The notes below the pieces were generated by a model, which was given only the letters and a program-made list of their open reading frames with translations, ran no database searches and had not been told where the DNA came from. From Bacteroidales bacterium UBA4243 (GTDB taxonomy: Bacteria > Bacteroidota > Bacteroidia > Bacteroidales > F082): DNA of 26,310 bases. The position numbers were made by a program, and so were the translations under genes. Where the stretch lies: contig DGXB01000054.1 in NCBI GenBank assembly GCA_002396205.1, positions 1 to 26,310 on the forward strand. The letters run 5' to 3'. Shown here piece after piece: positions 14,486-22,331 of this stretch. How positions within the stretch are numbered: position 1 is the stretch's first letter; every line of letters starts with the position of its first letter.

Positions 14486-17400
14486 ATGAAAAAACTATCT
14501 CTTCTCCTTGTTTTGGCCATGTGTACAATGTTTGCCGTGGCCCAGAATGGCCGCATCGATTTGCGCCGCGAGTCGAAGGCCGAAATCACGCACAGCGACT
14601 TCAGCTCACTCCGCGCCACCTTCAGCTACGGCTCCATCGAGAGCCAGCAAGTGGCCACCGAACGCGGCACCTTCTCCGAAATCGCCATCGAAGGCACCTA
14701 CGCCTCTGGCGAAATCGGCACACCCGAACTGCCTGCCTCTCACCAGCTTTTAGCCGTGCCTTTCGGAGCCACGCCACAGGTCAGGGTGCTGGACTACAGC
14801 ATGATGGACTACGACCTGAGCGACTACGACATCGGCACGCTCCTGCCCCACCAGCCTTCCGTCCGCAAGGACCAGAACCCCGATGAGGTCGAGTTTGTCT
14901 ACAATGCTTCGGCTTACCAAACCCGCAGCTTAGCCACGGAACCTACGGCCACGATAGAGGTGCAAGGCACCATGCGCGGCATCCGCATCGGCTCGCTGGT
15001 CATCAACCCCGTGAGCTACAACCCGGCTTCCAACACCCTGCGCGTGTTCAACGACATCGAGGTGGAAGTGAGCTTCGACGGTGCCGACCGTGCCGAGACC
15101 GAGCGTATGCTGCTCAGCACCTACAGCCCCTATTTCGACATCGTCTACCGCCAGATGTTCAACTACCGTCAGATCCTTGACGTTTACGACGACCACCCCG
15201 ACCTGATGGCCTATCCCACCCGCATGATTGTGGTCACACCCCAAGACTACGTCAGTGCCCTGCAACCTTGGATCAACTGGAAGATACAGAAAGGCATCGA
15301 CGTGAACGTGGTGACAACGGCACAGGCCGGTGGCAACTACAACGCCATCCGTAGCTATGTGCAGAACCTCTACAACACGGGCGTCAGTCAAGGTGCTACG
15401 CCTACCTTCTTGGTTCTCGTGGGCGACGTGGCTCAGGTGCCTAACACCACAGGCTCAAGCACGCAGAAAGTGACAGACCTTTATTACGGCTCTGTCGACA
15501 ACGACTACTTCCCCGACATGTTCTACAGCCGCATGTCGGCAGAGAACACGACGCAGCTCACTGCAATCGTCAATAAGATTTTGCAATACGAGCAATACAC
15601 CATGCCCGACCCGAGCTACCTCAACAACGTGACCCTCATCGCTGGTTGGGACTCCTATTGGACTTCGCGCGTCGGTGCTCCCACCGTCAACTACGCCACC
15701 ACCTATTATTATAATACGGCCCACGGCTTCACGCAGGTTAACTCGCACGTCAACCAAAGCCAATACAACGGCTGCTACAACGCCCTGAGCACCGGCGTCG
15801 GCTTCGTCAACTACACGGCCCACGGCGACAACAACATGTGGTACCAACCCCAGCTGACCAACAGCGGCGTGAACGCCCTGACCAACACAAACAAATACTT
15901 CCTCGCCATGGGCAACTGCTGCCTGTCGGGCAACTTCGGCTACAACTCAACCTGCTTCGGCGAAGCCATGATTCGTGCCGAGAACAAGGCCGCCTACAGC
16001 TACATCGGCTCATGCCCCAACACCTATTGGTATGAGGACTATTACTTCGGCGTGGGCGCCACCAATGTGTTCAGCCAAACGCCCACTTTGGAAAACACAG
16101 CCACAGGCGTTTATGACGGCATCTGGATGGATGATACCTACAACACCGTCTCCTCCATCGTCTTCCTCGGCAACCTCGCCGTGTGCTATGCCAGCACAGG
16201 AGGCTATCAAACCAGCTCGAACCCGACCTATTATTGGCAAGCCTACCACGTCCTTGGCGACGGCTCCATCATGCCCTACCGCGTGAATCCCACGGCCAAC
16301 ACGGTCAGCCACGCCTCCACCATCCCCGCAGGGTCGGGCAATTTCATGGTGAACGCCCAAGCGGGTTCCTACGTCGCCATCTCCCAAAACAATGTGCTGA
16401 AGGGCGTCGCCTTGGTGCCTGCCAATGGTTCTTCAGTCAACGTTGCTTACAGCGGCATCACCTCAGGCTCGCAAGTGAGAATCGTGGTCACCAAGCCACA
16501 ACGCCAGCCTTACATCCAAGACATCAACGTGGGTGGCGCACCGCAATCGTACACCATCACCGTTTCGGCCAACCCGACCAACGGCGGACAAGTGAGCGGC
16601 GGCGGCACTTACCAACAAGGCCAGTCGTGCACCGTGAATGCCACAGCCAACAGCGGCTACACTTTCACCAACTGGACCGAAAACGGCAGCGTGGTGAGCA
16701 CACAAGCCAGCTACAGCTTCACCGTCACGGCCAACCGCACCTTGGTGGCCAACTTCACAGCGCAACCTGTGAACTACACCATCGCAGTTTCGGCCAACCC
16801 GACCAACGGCGGCACCGTCACGGGAGGCGGCACCTACCAGCAAGGCCAATCATGTACCGTCAACGCTACACCGGCCACGGGCTATACCTTCGTGCGCTGG
16901 ACCGAAAACGGCACGCAAGTCTCGACCAATGCAAGCTACAGCTTCACCGTTACGGGCAACCGCACCCTTGTGGCGCAATTCCAAGCCCAAACCTACACCA
17001 TTACCGCCACGGCTGACCCGACCAATGGCGGCACGGTGACAGGCGGCGGCACATTCACCTACGGACAAAGCTGCACTTTGACAGCCAACCCCGCCTCAGA
17101 CTACACCTTTATCAATTGGACCAAGAACGGGCAACAGGTCTCTACCAACCCCACTTACACCTTCAGCGTGACCGAATCGGCGGCTTATGTGGCACATTTT
17201 GAGGCTATTCCACCCTGCGAGGCTCCAAACGATGTTACCGCTTCATGGGCGTTCTTTACCGACATCGAAATTAGTTGGTCGCCCGTCCCGAATGTTGAAA
17301 CCTACAAAATCTACCGCAACGGGGAACTTATCGTGTGGGGGTTCCCCTACAACAGCTATAGAGACACAGAGTTGTACTATGGCGAATACTGCTACACAGT

Positions 17401-18031
17401 GGTCTCAGAATGTCCTCAAGGCGATTCCGAACCCTCCGACGAATCGTGCGTCACGCTGACCATTCCCTGCGATGCGCCTTCAACCTTCACCGCAGAGTAT
17501 GTTTACGAGGATGAAGAAAACTATGGTATCCAATTGGAATGGCACTTCGCTACGATGTCCATCCTTCCGGAGTACTTTAACCTTTACCGTTCGACCGACG
17601 GCGGCGAAAACTATGAACTGGTCGAAAACATCGTTCCGCAAGGCATGTTCAATTACAGCTATTACGACGCTATGGGCATCGGGTCATACAACTACAAGCT
17701 GACCGCAGAATACCACTTCGATGGGCAGGTCTGCATTTCCGAACCAGTGTATGCCGAAGCCGAAGTGACCAATGTGGAAGAAAACGGCCCTTCGACTGGC
17801 TCAGGGACCTTCACCATCTATCCCAACCCCGTCAGCGACAAAATGACCATCGAGGCGCAAGAGGCCATCGACAACATCGAGATTTACAATGTGATAGGTG
17901 CCCTCGTTTACAGCCAAAAGGATTGTGGCGACAAGGCCGAAATCACTACCACCAACCTGCCTGCTGGAACCTATGTCGTCCGTCTGACAACGAGGAATGC
18001 CACGGAAACTATGAGGTTCGTGAAGGAATAA
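14486..18031 (+). CDS. Gingipain-like cysteine protease (peptidase family C25), T9SS cargo
   Basis: The protein has 1181 residues. Signal peptide 1-20 (MKKLSLLLVLAMCTMFAVAQ) is followed by a propeptide-like region to about 240. The C25 catalytic domain (about 242-600) begins TRMIVVTPQDYVSALQPWIN. Catalytic His446 lies in FVNYTAHGDNNMW and Cys479 in AMGNCCLSGNF, followed by STCFGEAMIRAENKAAYSYI; the 33-residue His-Cys spacing equals that of gingipain R (His211/Cys244). An Ig-like segment (about 608-685) is followed by three InlB-type repeats (from 689, 764 and 837), two fibronectin-like modules (about 911-1097) and a type A sorting domain (1109-1181, FTIYPNPVSDK to MRFVKE). The predicted product is a surface or secreted endopeptidase; specificity (Arg, Lys or other) is unknown. 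The linker before the sorting domain, ENGPSTGSGT, contains a REP-like DNA motif. Confidence 0.94.
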   Translation: MKKLSLLLVLAMCTMFAVAQNGRIDLRRESKAEITHSDFSSLRATFSYGSIESQQVATERGTFSEIAIEGTYASGEIGTPELPASHQLLAVPFGATPQVRVLDYSMMDYDLSDYDIGTLLPHQPSVRKDQNPDEVEFVYNASAYQTRSLATEPTATIEVQGTMRGIRIGSLVINPVSYNPASNTLRVFNDIEVEVSFDGADRAETERMLLSTYSPYFDIVYRQMFNYRQILDVYDDHPDLMAYPTRMIVVTPQDYVSALQPWINWKIQKGIDVNVVTTAQAGGNYNAIRSYVQNLYNTGVSQGATPTFLVLVGDVAQVPNTTGSSTQKVTDLYYGSVDNDYFPDMFYSRMSAENTTQLTAIVNKILQYEQYTMPDPSYLNNVTLIAGWDSYWTSRVGAPTVNYATTYYYNTAHGFTQVNSHVNQSQYNGCYNALSTGVGFVNYTAHGDNNMWYQPQLTNSGVNALTNTNKYFLAMGNCCLSGNFGYNSTCFGEAMIRAENKAAYSYIGSCPNTYWYEDYYFGVGATNVFSQTPTLENTATGVYDGIWMDDTYNTVSSIVFLGNLAVCYASTGGYQTSSNPTYYWQAYHVLGDGSIMPYRVNPTANTVSHASTIPAGSGNFMVNAQAGSYVAISQNNVLKGVALVPANGSSVNVAYSGITSGSQVRIVVTKPQRQPYIQDINVGGAPQSYTITVSANPTNGGQVSGGGTYQQGQSCTVNATANSGYTFTNWTENGSVVSTQASYSFTVTANRTLVANFTAQPVNYTIAVSANPTNGGTVTGGGTYQQGQSCTVNATPATGYTFVRWTENGTQVSTNASYSFTVTGNRTLVAQFQAQTYTITATADPTNGGTVTGGGTFTYGQSCTLTANPASDYTFINWTKNGQQVSTNPTYTFSVTESAAYVAHFEAIPPCEAPNDVTASWAFFTDIEISWSPVPNVETYKIYRNGELIVWGFPYNSYRDTELYYGEYCYTVVSECPQGDSEPSDESCVTLTIPCDAPSTFTAEYVYEDEENYGIQLEWHFATMSILPEYFNLYRSTDGGENYELVENIVPQGMFNYSYYDAMGIGSYNYKLTAEYHFDGQVCISEPVYAEAEVTNVEENGPSTGSGTFTIYPNPVSDKMTIEAQEAIDNIEIYNVIGALVYSQKDCGDKAEITTTNLPAGTYVVRLTTRNATETMRFVKE
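16550..17205 (+). repeat. Three tandem InlB-type repeats within the protease gene
   Basis: Units start at 16550, 16775 and 16994 (75 and 73 codons apart). Each has the pattern YTI-ANPTNGG--GGGT, Y/F-x-x-GQSC, Y-F-NWT-NG, VST, Y-FTVT, VA-F. This is the divergent InlB B-repeat fold common in surface proteins, here a stalk or adhesive region after the protease domain. Confidence 0.9.
17790..17809 (+). repeat. REP-like motif inside the protease linker
   Basis: CTTCGACTGGCTCAGGGACC matches the repeated motif found five times at 24568-24929 and is read in the same frame (Ser-Thr-Gly-Ser-Gly-Thr). It lies exactly between the last fibronectin-like module and the sorting domain. Confidence 0.65.
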
Positions 18032-18060
18032 ATCAAATTCGTTTTTTTCATGGTTTTGTT

Positions 18061-18090
18061 TGTAGAGACGGTGCTTGCGCCGTCTCTACA
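18061..18090. repeat. Perfect-ended palindrome between convergent genes
   Basis: TGTAGAGACGGTGC and GCGCCGTCTCTACA form a 14-bp stem with one G-T wobble and a two-base centre. It sits between the protease stop and the stop of the convergent transporter gene and could act as a terminator for both, though no T-run follows. Palindromes beginning GTAGAGACG are a familiar dispersed repeat type. Confidence 0.75.
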
Positions 18091-18093
18091 TGT

Positions 18094-19008
18094 TTAGTGC
18101 GTAGCCGCACGGCTCTGGTTGACGATGTAAACGCCACCAAAGACCAAAACCATGGCCACGACCTTGAGCCACGTCATCTTGTCCAAACCGATGGCAATGC
18201 TGATGATGGTGGCGATGGTGGGCTGCACATAGTTGTACATGCTGACCAAGGTAGGGCGGATGCGTTTTTGCCCGACGGGGATAAGGAAATAGGCGACGAA
18301 AGTGGCAAAAACCACCACAAAGGCCACCTGCCAAAGCACCTTGCCCTCCATCTGGCCAAACGGCACGCTGACGAGATGCCGCGCGTTGAACGGCAGGGCC
18401 ATCAGCATTGAAAACAGGAACATCCATTTCATGAAAGTCACCACGTTGTATTTCGAAATCAGCGGACGGAAAATGCCGAGATACAGGGCAAACGTGAGCG
18501 CATTGACGATGGTCAACACGATGCCCATCGGCTTGGTCTCCGACGCGCCGCCACCGAGGCCCACCGAGTTGAAAACCAAAATCAAGACACCGGCAAGGCT
18601 CACCAAAATGCCACCGATTTTCTTGCCCGTGATGGGTTCTTTCAAGACTATGGCAGCCACAATCATGGTCAGGATGGGCGTGCTGGTGTTGGCAATGCTC
18701 AAGTCGATGGAGGTTGTCATCGTGACGGCTTTCAGGAAGCTGATTTGGGTGAGGTAAAGCCCAAGCATGGAGGCCACGAAAATCTTGGGCAGGTCTTTTG
18801 GGTCCACCTTTTCCTTGGGCATGAAGAGCGACACGAGCCAAAACAGGATGGTGGCGCCCGTCGCCCTCAGGCAAAACAAATCCATTGGGCTCAACACACC
18901 TGCGTTGGAGATGTTCTTGCAGCAGATGATGTTGAACCCAAAGATGCAGTAGGCACCGAAACAAGCGAGGTGCCCGATAAGCGTTGATGGATTACTTGGC
19001 TTCGTCAA
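18094..19008 (-). CDS. DMT superfamily transporter (EamA family)
   Basis: The protein has about 304 residues with ten predicted membrane helices in two EamA repeats: PSTLIGHLACFGAYCIFGFN, ATGATILFWLVSLFM, GLYLTQISFLKAVTMTTSID, LSIANTSTPILTMIVAAIVL then KEPITGKKIGGILVSLAGVL, and in the second half YNYVQPTIATIISIAIGLDK and VAMVLVFGGVYIVN. Such proteins export or import small metabolites; the substrate is unknown. The start is uncertain: no ATG exists after the DUF362 stop (18992), a TTG at 19008 gives a short 17-base overlap, and the ATG at 19056 would overlap the DUF362 gene by 65 bases and add a Pro/Ser-rich extension. It is probably translationally coupled to the DUF362 gene. Confidence 0.87.
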   Translation of the reverse strand: MTKPSNPSTLIGHLACFGAYCIFGFNIICCKNISNAGVLSPMDLFCLRATGATILFWLVSLFMPKEKVDPKDLPKIFVASMLGLYLTQISFLKAVTMTTSIDLSIANTSTPILTMIVAAIVLKEPITGKKIGGILVSLAGVLILVFNSVGLGGGASETKPMGIVLTIVNALTFALYLGIFRPLISKYNVVTFMKWMFLFSMLMALPFNARHLVSVPFGQMEGKVLWQVAFVVVFATFVAYFLIPVGQKRIRPTLVSMYNYVQPTIATIISIAIGLDKMTWLKVVAMVLVFGGVYIVNQSRAATH

Positions 19009-20029
19009 TGTTGACAAGGTTGTATTCGCGCACGCCGAGGCCGATCTTGGCGGCATGTTCGAGGATGTGGATGCCGTGTTGGCGGTTGACGCGGTTGATC
19101 AAGGCCGTAGCGTCGTCGCCTTCAGCGTTGGGATAGTTGAACACGAGGTCGATGCAGGCTTGGTCCAAGGCCACGGGGTCGGTGGAGGCCAAGATGCCCA
19201 CGTCCTTCATCTCAGGGTCGGCGGGATGCGCATCGCAGTCGCAGTCGACCGAGAGGTTGTTCATCACGTCGATGTAGACGATCTCCTTGCCTTCTTGCTT
19301 GAAGTAGTTGTGGACGCCTTGTGCGGCGGCGGCCATCGACTCAAGGAAACCGTCTTGGTTCTCGATGTGGCTCCAACATTCGGCAGGGTCGGTGGTGTAG
19401 CCACAGGAGTGGATGTAGGCCTTGCCGCCTGTAGAGGCCACGCCGATGCTCTGGTTCTTCAGCACGCCGCCGAAGCCGCCCATGGCATGGCCCTTGAAGT
19501 GGGCCAGATTGACCATGAAGTCGTAGTTGGCCAAGTGGTCGCCCACGATGTCATACTTGATGTAGGTGGTGTCTTCCACAGGGATTTGCATCTCGCCGAA
19601 CTCGTCCATGATGTCGACCTTGGCGATGTCCATGAAGCCGTGCTCCTTGATGGTCTCCCAGTGTTTCTTCACGTCCTGGCGCGAGCCGCCGTAGGCGGTG
19701 TTGCACTCCACGATGGTGCCGTTCACCGTGTTCACCAGGTCCTTGATGAGCTCAGGTTTCAGGTAGTTGTGTCCGCCCAATTCGCCGGTGCTGATCTTCA
19801 CGGCCACGCGTTGTCCGTCGGCAGGCTTCACGCCGAGGGCTTCGTAAATCTTCACCAAGCCTTCGGGGCTGATGTCTTTGGTCATGTAGACCACAGGTTT
19901 TGTCGTTTGTTCTTCTTGCATAGGTTCGTTAATGGGTTCGTTGTTTGTGTTGTCTTGTTTTTCGGTGTTGTTGCCGCAGCTGCAAAGGCCGAAGGCCAAG
20001 GCGGCGATGAGGATGTGGTGCATTTTCAT
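18992..20029 (-). CDS. DUF362 domain lipoprotein
   Basis: The protein has 345 residues. The N-terminus MKMHHILIAALAFGLCSCGN has a lipobox (L-C-S-C, Cys18), followed by an Asn/Glu-rich linker, so it should be a lipoprotein. The DUF362 domain is visible in VAVKISTGELGGHNYLKPEL, IVECNTAYGGSRQDVKKHWE, DFMVNLAHFKGHAMGGFGGV then LKNQSIGVAS, SVDCDCDAHPADPEMKDVGI and LASTDPVALDQACIDLVFNY. DUF362 proteins often carry a ferredoxin module; none is present here, although the CDCDAH cluster is retained. The biochemical role is not established. It has its own -7 element in the shared divergent region and leads into the EamA transporter gene. Confidence 0.92.
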   Translation of the reverse strand: MKMHHILIAALAFGLCSCGNNTEKQDNTNNEPINEPMQEEQTTKPVVYMTKDISPEGLVKIYEALGVKPADGQRVAVKISTGELGGHNYLKPELIKDLVNTVNGTIVECNTAYGGSRQDVKKHWETIKEHGFMDIAKVDIMDEFGEMQIPVEDTTYIKYDIVGDHLANYDFMVNLAHFKGHAMGGFGGVLKNQSIGVASTGGKAYIHSCGYTTDPAECWSHIENQDGFLESMAAAAQGVHNYFKQEGKEIVYIDVMNNLSVDCDCDAHPADPEMKDVGILASTDPVALDQACIDLVFNYPNAEGDDATALINRVNRQHGIHILEHAAKIGLGVREYNLVNIDEAK

Positions 20030-20073
20030 TTCGTTGCGTTATTGTGGTTCATATTTCGTGAATTTATCGATTA

Positions 20074-20115
20074 GGGCTGCAAAGGTACGGATTAATTTCG
20101 CAATTTTGCAGCCCC
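20074..20115. promoter_or_regulatory. Divergent promoter region with mirrored -7 elements
   Basis: Arms GGGCTGCAAA (20074-20083) and TTTGCAGCCC (20106-20115) are perfect reverse complements. The minus strand reads TACCTTTGCAGCC (-7 at 20080-20087) towards the DUF362 gene; the plus strand reads CAATTTTGCAGCC (20101-20108, one mismatch from TAnnTTTG) towards the symporter gene, whose ATG is at 20129. Confidence 0.65.
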
Positions 20116-20128
20116 AAACCGGATTTCG

Positions 20129-21067
20129 ATGCAAAAAATCATTGTCATAGCCAACAAGATACGCCAATATGTCCTCCCGATAGCCATCATCTTAGGGCTG
20201 TTGCTCCACGAATATTGTGCCGCCTTCAACGTGGTGGTGCCCTACATTATCTTCACCATCCTGTTGCTCACCTTCTGTGCCGTCGACATCCGGAAGCTGC
20301 GTTTCAAGCCGCTGTTCATCTGGATCATCCTTTTCCAGGTGGTGGTCAGCGTGGGTTGTTATTCATTGCTTAGAGGGTTGAATGTCAACGAGATTGTGGC
20401 CGAAGGCATACTGATTGGCGTGCTTTGTCCCGTGGCGGCCTCGGTGGCGGTGGTGAGCACGATGCTCGGGGCCGACCGCAACACGGTGACTTCCTACACC
20501 GTCATCGGCAACTTGGTGATTTCCATCGTTGCGCCCATCTATTTCTCGTTCATCGGGGTGAACCAGGACATGCCTTTCTGGGCCTCGTTCCTGCAAATCC
20601 TCAGGCGTGTGGGCACGGTCATCGGGCTGCCGTTCTTTGTGGCCTTGGCCTTGCAAATCGCCTGGCCCAAAGCCAATGCGGTGGTGGCCCGTTTCAAAGG
20701 CTTGGCGTTCTATCTGTGGGCCGTGGCCTTGTTTCTCACCTTGGGCCAAACCATCGACTTCATCTTCCTGCACGGCAAGGGCAACTTGTACAGCATCATG
20801 TGGCTCGGCGTCTCCGCCTTGCTGTTCTGTGTCATCCAGTTTGGCTTAGGCAAATGGATTGGCCACAAATACGGCGACACCATCGCCGGAGGGCAGCTTT
20901 TAGGCCAGAAGAACTCGGCCATGGGCATCTGGATGGCCAACCACTACCTCCATCCTTTGGCATCGGTTTATTTGGCTTTCTATTCCGTGTTCCAAAACCT
21001 GTTCAACAGCTGGCAGATTTGGTATTTTGGACGCAAGGCACAAAAAAACAAGACGCGCAACTCTTGA
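20129..21067 (+). CDS. Bile acid:sodium symporter family membrane transporter
   Basis: The protein has 312 residues with nine or ten membrane helices from VLPIAIILGLLLHEYCAAF onwards. Family features are the half-helices GILIGVLCPVAASVAVVSTM then LGADRNTVTSYTVIGNLVIS (the P-A-A and L-G crossover region of SBF proteins) and the second pseudo-repeat QLLGQKNSAMGIWMANHYLH (matching the usual E/Q-x-G-x-Q-N-S element). The tail is basic (GRKAQKNKTRNS). These carriers move organic anions with sodium; bile acids, pantothenate and arsenite are among family substrates, and none can be picked here. It is divergent from the DUF362 gene and convergent with the metallopeptidase gene. Confidence 0.88.
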   Translation: MQKIIVIANKIRQYVLPIAIILGLLLHEYCAAFNVVVPYIIFTILLLTFCAVDIRKLRFKPLFIWIILFQVVVSVGCYSLLRGLNVNEIVAEGILIGVLCPVAASVAVVSTMLGADRNTVTSYTVIGNLVISIVAPIYFSFIGVNQDMPFWASFLQILRRVGTVIGLPFFVALALQIAWPKANAVVARFKGLAFYLWAVALFLTLGQTIDFIFLHGKGNLYSIMWLGVSALLFCVIQFGLGKWIGHKYGDTIAGGQLLGQKNSAMGIWMANHYLHPLASVYLAFYSVFQNLFNSWQIWYFGRKAQKNKTRNS

Positions 21068-21143
21068 ACCATTACAGTCCAAAAGTCACGCGTCCCGTTG
21101 CTTCATTCTTCACAACGACACTCACGCGTTGCGAATCAATCCT

Positions 21144-21998
21144 TTACAATTGGCTCTCGGGAATCTCAAACGTGTCGCCCAAGCTGAGGTCGCCCGACTG
21201 GAGGCCGCGCTTGAGCCAACGCATACGCTGTTGCGAGGTGCCGTGGGTGAAGAGGTCGCTCTTCACCTCGCGATAGCCAGCCTGGCGTTGCAGGTAGTCG
21301 TCACCGATTTTCTTGGCTGCGTTGATGGCTTCTTCGAGGTCGCCGTCTTCGAGCGAGCCGAACATCTTCTGCTCATGATGTCCCCAAACGCCGGCATAGT
21401 AGTCGGCTTGCAGCTCGATGCGGACGCTCATCTTGTTTCTGTCCACCTCGTTCATGCGAGCCATCTGCTGATGCTTTTCATCGAGGGTGCCGAGCAAGTG
21501 CTGGATATGGTGACCCACTTCGTGGGCGATGACGTAGGCGCATGCGAAGTCGCCCTTGATGCCCATCGACCGTTGCATCTCGTTGAAGAAGTCGAGGTCG
21601 AGATAGAGCTTCTCGTCGGCCGAGCAATAGAACGGACCTGTGGCCGATGAGGCATTGCCGCAGCCGCTTTGCACCGAGCCTTTGAAAATCACCATCTTAG
21701 GGGCACGGTATTGGGCGTTATACTTCGCGAACTCCGCCGTCCAAACGTCCTCGGTCGAGGCTAAGATTTGCGATGCAAAAAGTTCAAACTCTTGTTCTTG
21801 CGCTGTGGGGACGTATTCACTCTGGGTTTCGCCTCCAGCCATGCCGCCTAACGACTGCACATCGGGAGCGCGGCCTGTTAGAAAATAAGCCAACAAAGCA
21901 ATGATGATACCGCCGATGCCGATTCCGCCTGCGGTTGCAGCACCTTTTCCACGACGGTCTTCGACGTTGGCGCTGGTTCTTCTTCCTTCCATTTTCAT
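21144..21998 (-). CDS. YpfJ-type neutral zinc metallopeptidase (PF04228 family)
   Basis: The protein has 284 residues. The N-terminus MKMEGRRTSANVEDRRGKGA then ATAGGIGIGGIIIALLAYFL gives a cytosolic basic leader and one membrane anchor (about 24-40), the standard layout of this family. Zinc-site motif H159-E160-V-G-H163-H lies in CAYVIAHEVGHHIQHLLG. Further conserved parts are SGCGNASSATGPFYCSADEK then LYLDLDFF, VRIELQADYYAGVWGHH with the third-ligand Glu, and FTHGTSQQRMRWLKRGLQSG. The length is normal. Family members are membrane-anchored proteases of unclear substrate. The gene has its own -7 element 26 bases upstream. An ATG two codons in is an equally good start. Confidence 0.93.
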   Translation of the reverse strand: MKMEGRRTSANVEDRRGKGAATAGGIGIGGIIIALLAYFLTGRAPDVQSLGGMAGGETQSEYVPTAQEQEFELFASQILASTEDVWTAEFAKYNAQYRAPKMVIFKGSVQSGCGNASSATGPFYCSADEKLYLDLDFFNEMQRSMGIKGDFACAYVIAHEVGHHIQHLLGTLDEKHQQMARMNEVDRNKMSVRIELQADYYAGVWGHHEQKMFGSLEDGDLEEAINAAKKIGDDYLQRQAGYREVKSDLFTHGTSQQRMRWLKRGLQSGDLSLGDTFEIPESQL

Positions 21999-22024
21999 AG
22001 TAGTACGATTTTAGAATTGATGGC

Positions 22025-22033
22025 GCAAAAATA
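22025..22033 (-). promoter_or_regulatory. -7 promoter element of the zinc metallopeptidase gene
   Basis: The minus strand reads TATTTTTGC, matching TAnnTTTG, 26 bases before the ATG at 21998. Confidence 0.6.
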
Positions 22034-22074
22034 CAGAAAAAACCAAAAAAGCCTCTTTTTTTACAAAAAAACCG

Positions 22075-22082
22075 TAATTTTG
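22075..22082 (+). promoter_or_regulatory. -7 promoter element of the small protein/5'-nucleotidase unit
   Basis: TAATTTTG is an exact match to TAnnTTTG, 49 bases before the ATG at 22132. It is divergent from the metallopeptidase promoter. No clear -33 TTTG is seen. Confidence 0.6.
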
Positions 22083-22100
22083 TAGCTTGTATTTTCAATT

Positions 22101-22128
22101 GAAAACCGACAACTCCAAACTGACAACT
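22101..22128. repeat. Heptanucleotide array in the leader of the small protein gene
   Basis: GAAAACC, GACAACT, CCAAACT, GACAACT follow each other in strict 7-base register, ending three bases before the ATG at 22132. They occupy the position where a ribosome-binding site would lie. Confidence 0.75.
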
Positions 22129-22131
22129 GAT

Positions 22132-22326
22132 ATGAAAGCATTCGTCAACGACACCGAAGTGCGCACTTATTATGGCGCAAAGGTGAAATCAGTGGTGCTG
22201 GCCTACTGCCGCGCCAACAACCTGCCGCTCAACCTCGAGGGCATCACAGTGAAAGACGCCTACGGCAACGTCATCGACTTGGACGGCTCGCTGCGTGCCA
22301 ACTCAAAAATCTACGTAAACCGCTGA
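22132..22326 (+). CDS. Small protein, possibly beta-grasp-like (64 residues)
   Basis: The ATG at 22132 gives MKAFVNDTEVRTYYGAKVKS then VVLAYCRANNLPLNLEGITV and KDAYGNVIDLDGSLRANSKI; a TTG at 22087 would include the heptanucleotide array. The pattern of a short N-terminal hairpin (F-V-N-D-T-E-V), a helix (VKSVVLAYCRAN) and late strands around DAYGNVIDLDG resembles a beta-grasp domain, but the C-terminal Gly-Gly of ThiS/MoaD is absent, so sulfur carriage is unlikely. There is no signal peptide. The stop is five bases before the start of the 5'-nucleotidase gene, so the two are cotranscribed. I have seen similar short domains in Bacteroidales proteins but cannot name the family. Confidence 0.75.
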   Translation: MKAFVNDTEVRTYYGAKVKSVVLAYCRANNLPLNLEGITVKDAYGNVIDLDGSLRANSKIYVNR

Positions 22327-22331
22327 AAGCC

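Noticed and set aside
19055..20074. 339-codon plus-strand open frame
   Set aside because: It mirrors the DUF362 lipoprotein gene; His/Val/Asp-rich composition is typical of a complement frame.
22132..22326. ThiS/MoaD sulfur carrier
   Set aside because: The C-terminal Gly-Gly needed for adenylation and thiocarboxylate formation is missing (the protein ends IYVNR) and no thiamine or molybdopterin genes are nearby.
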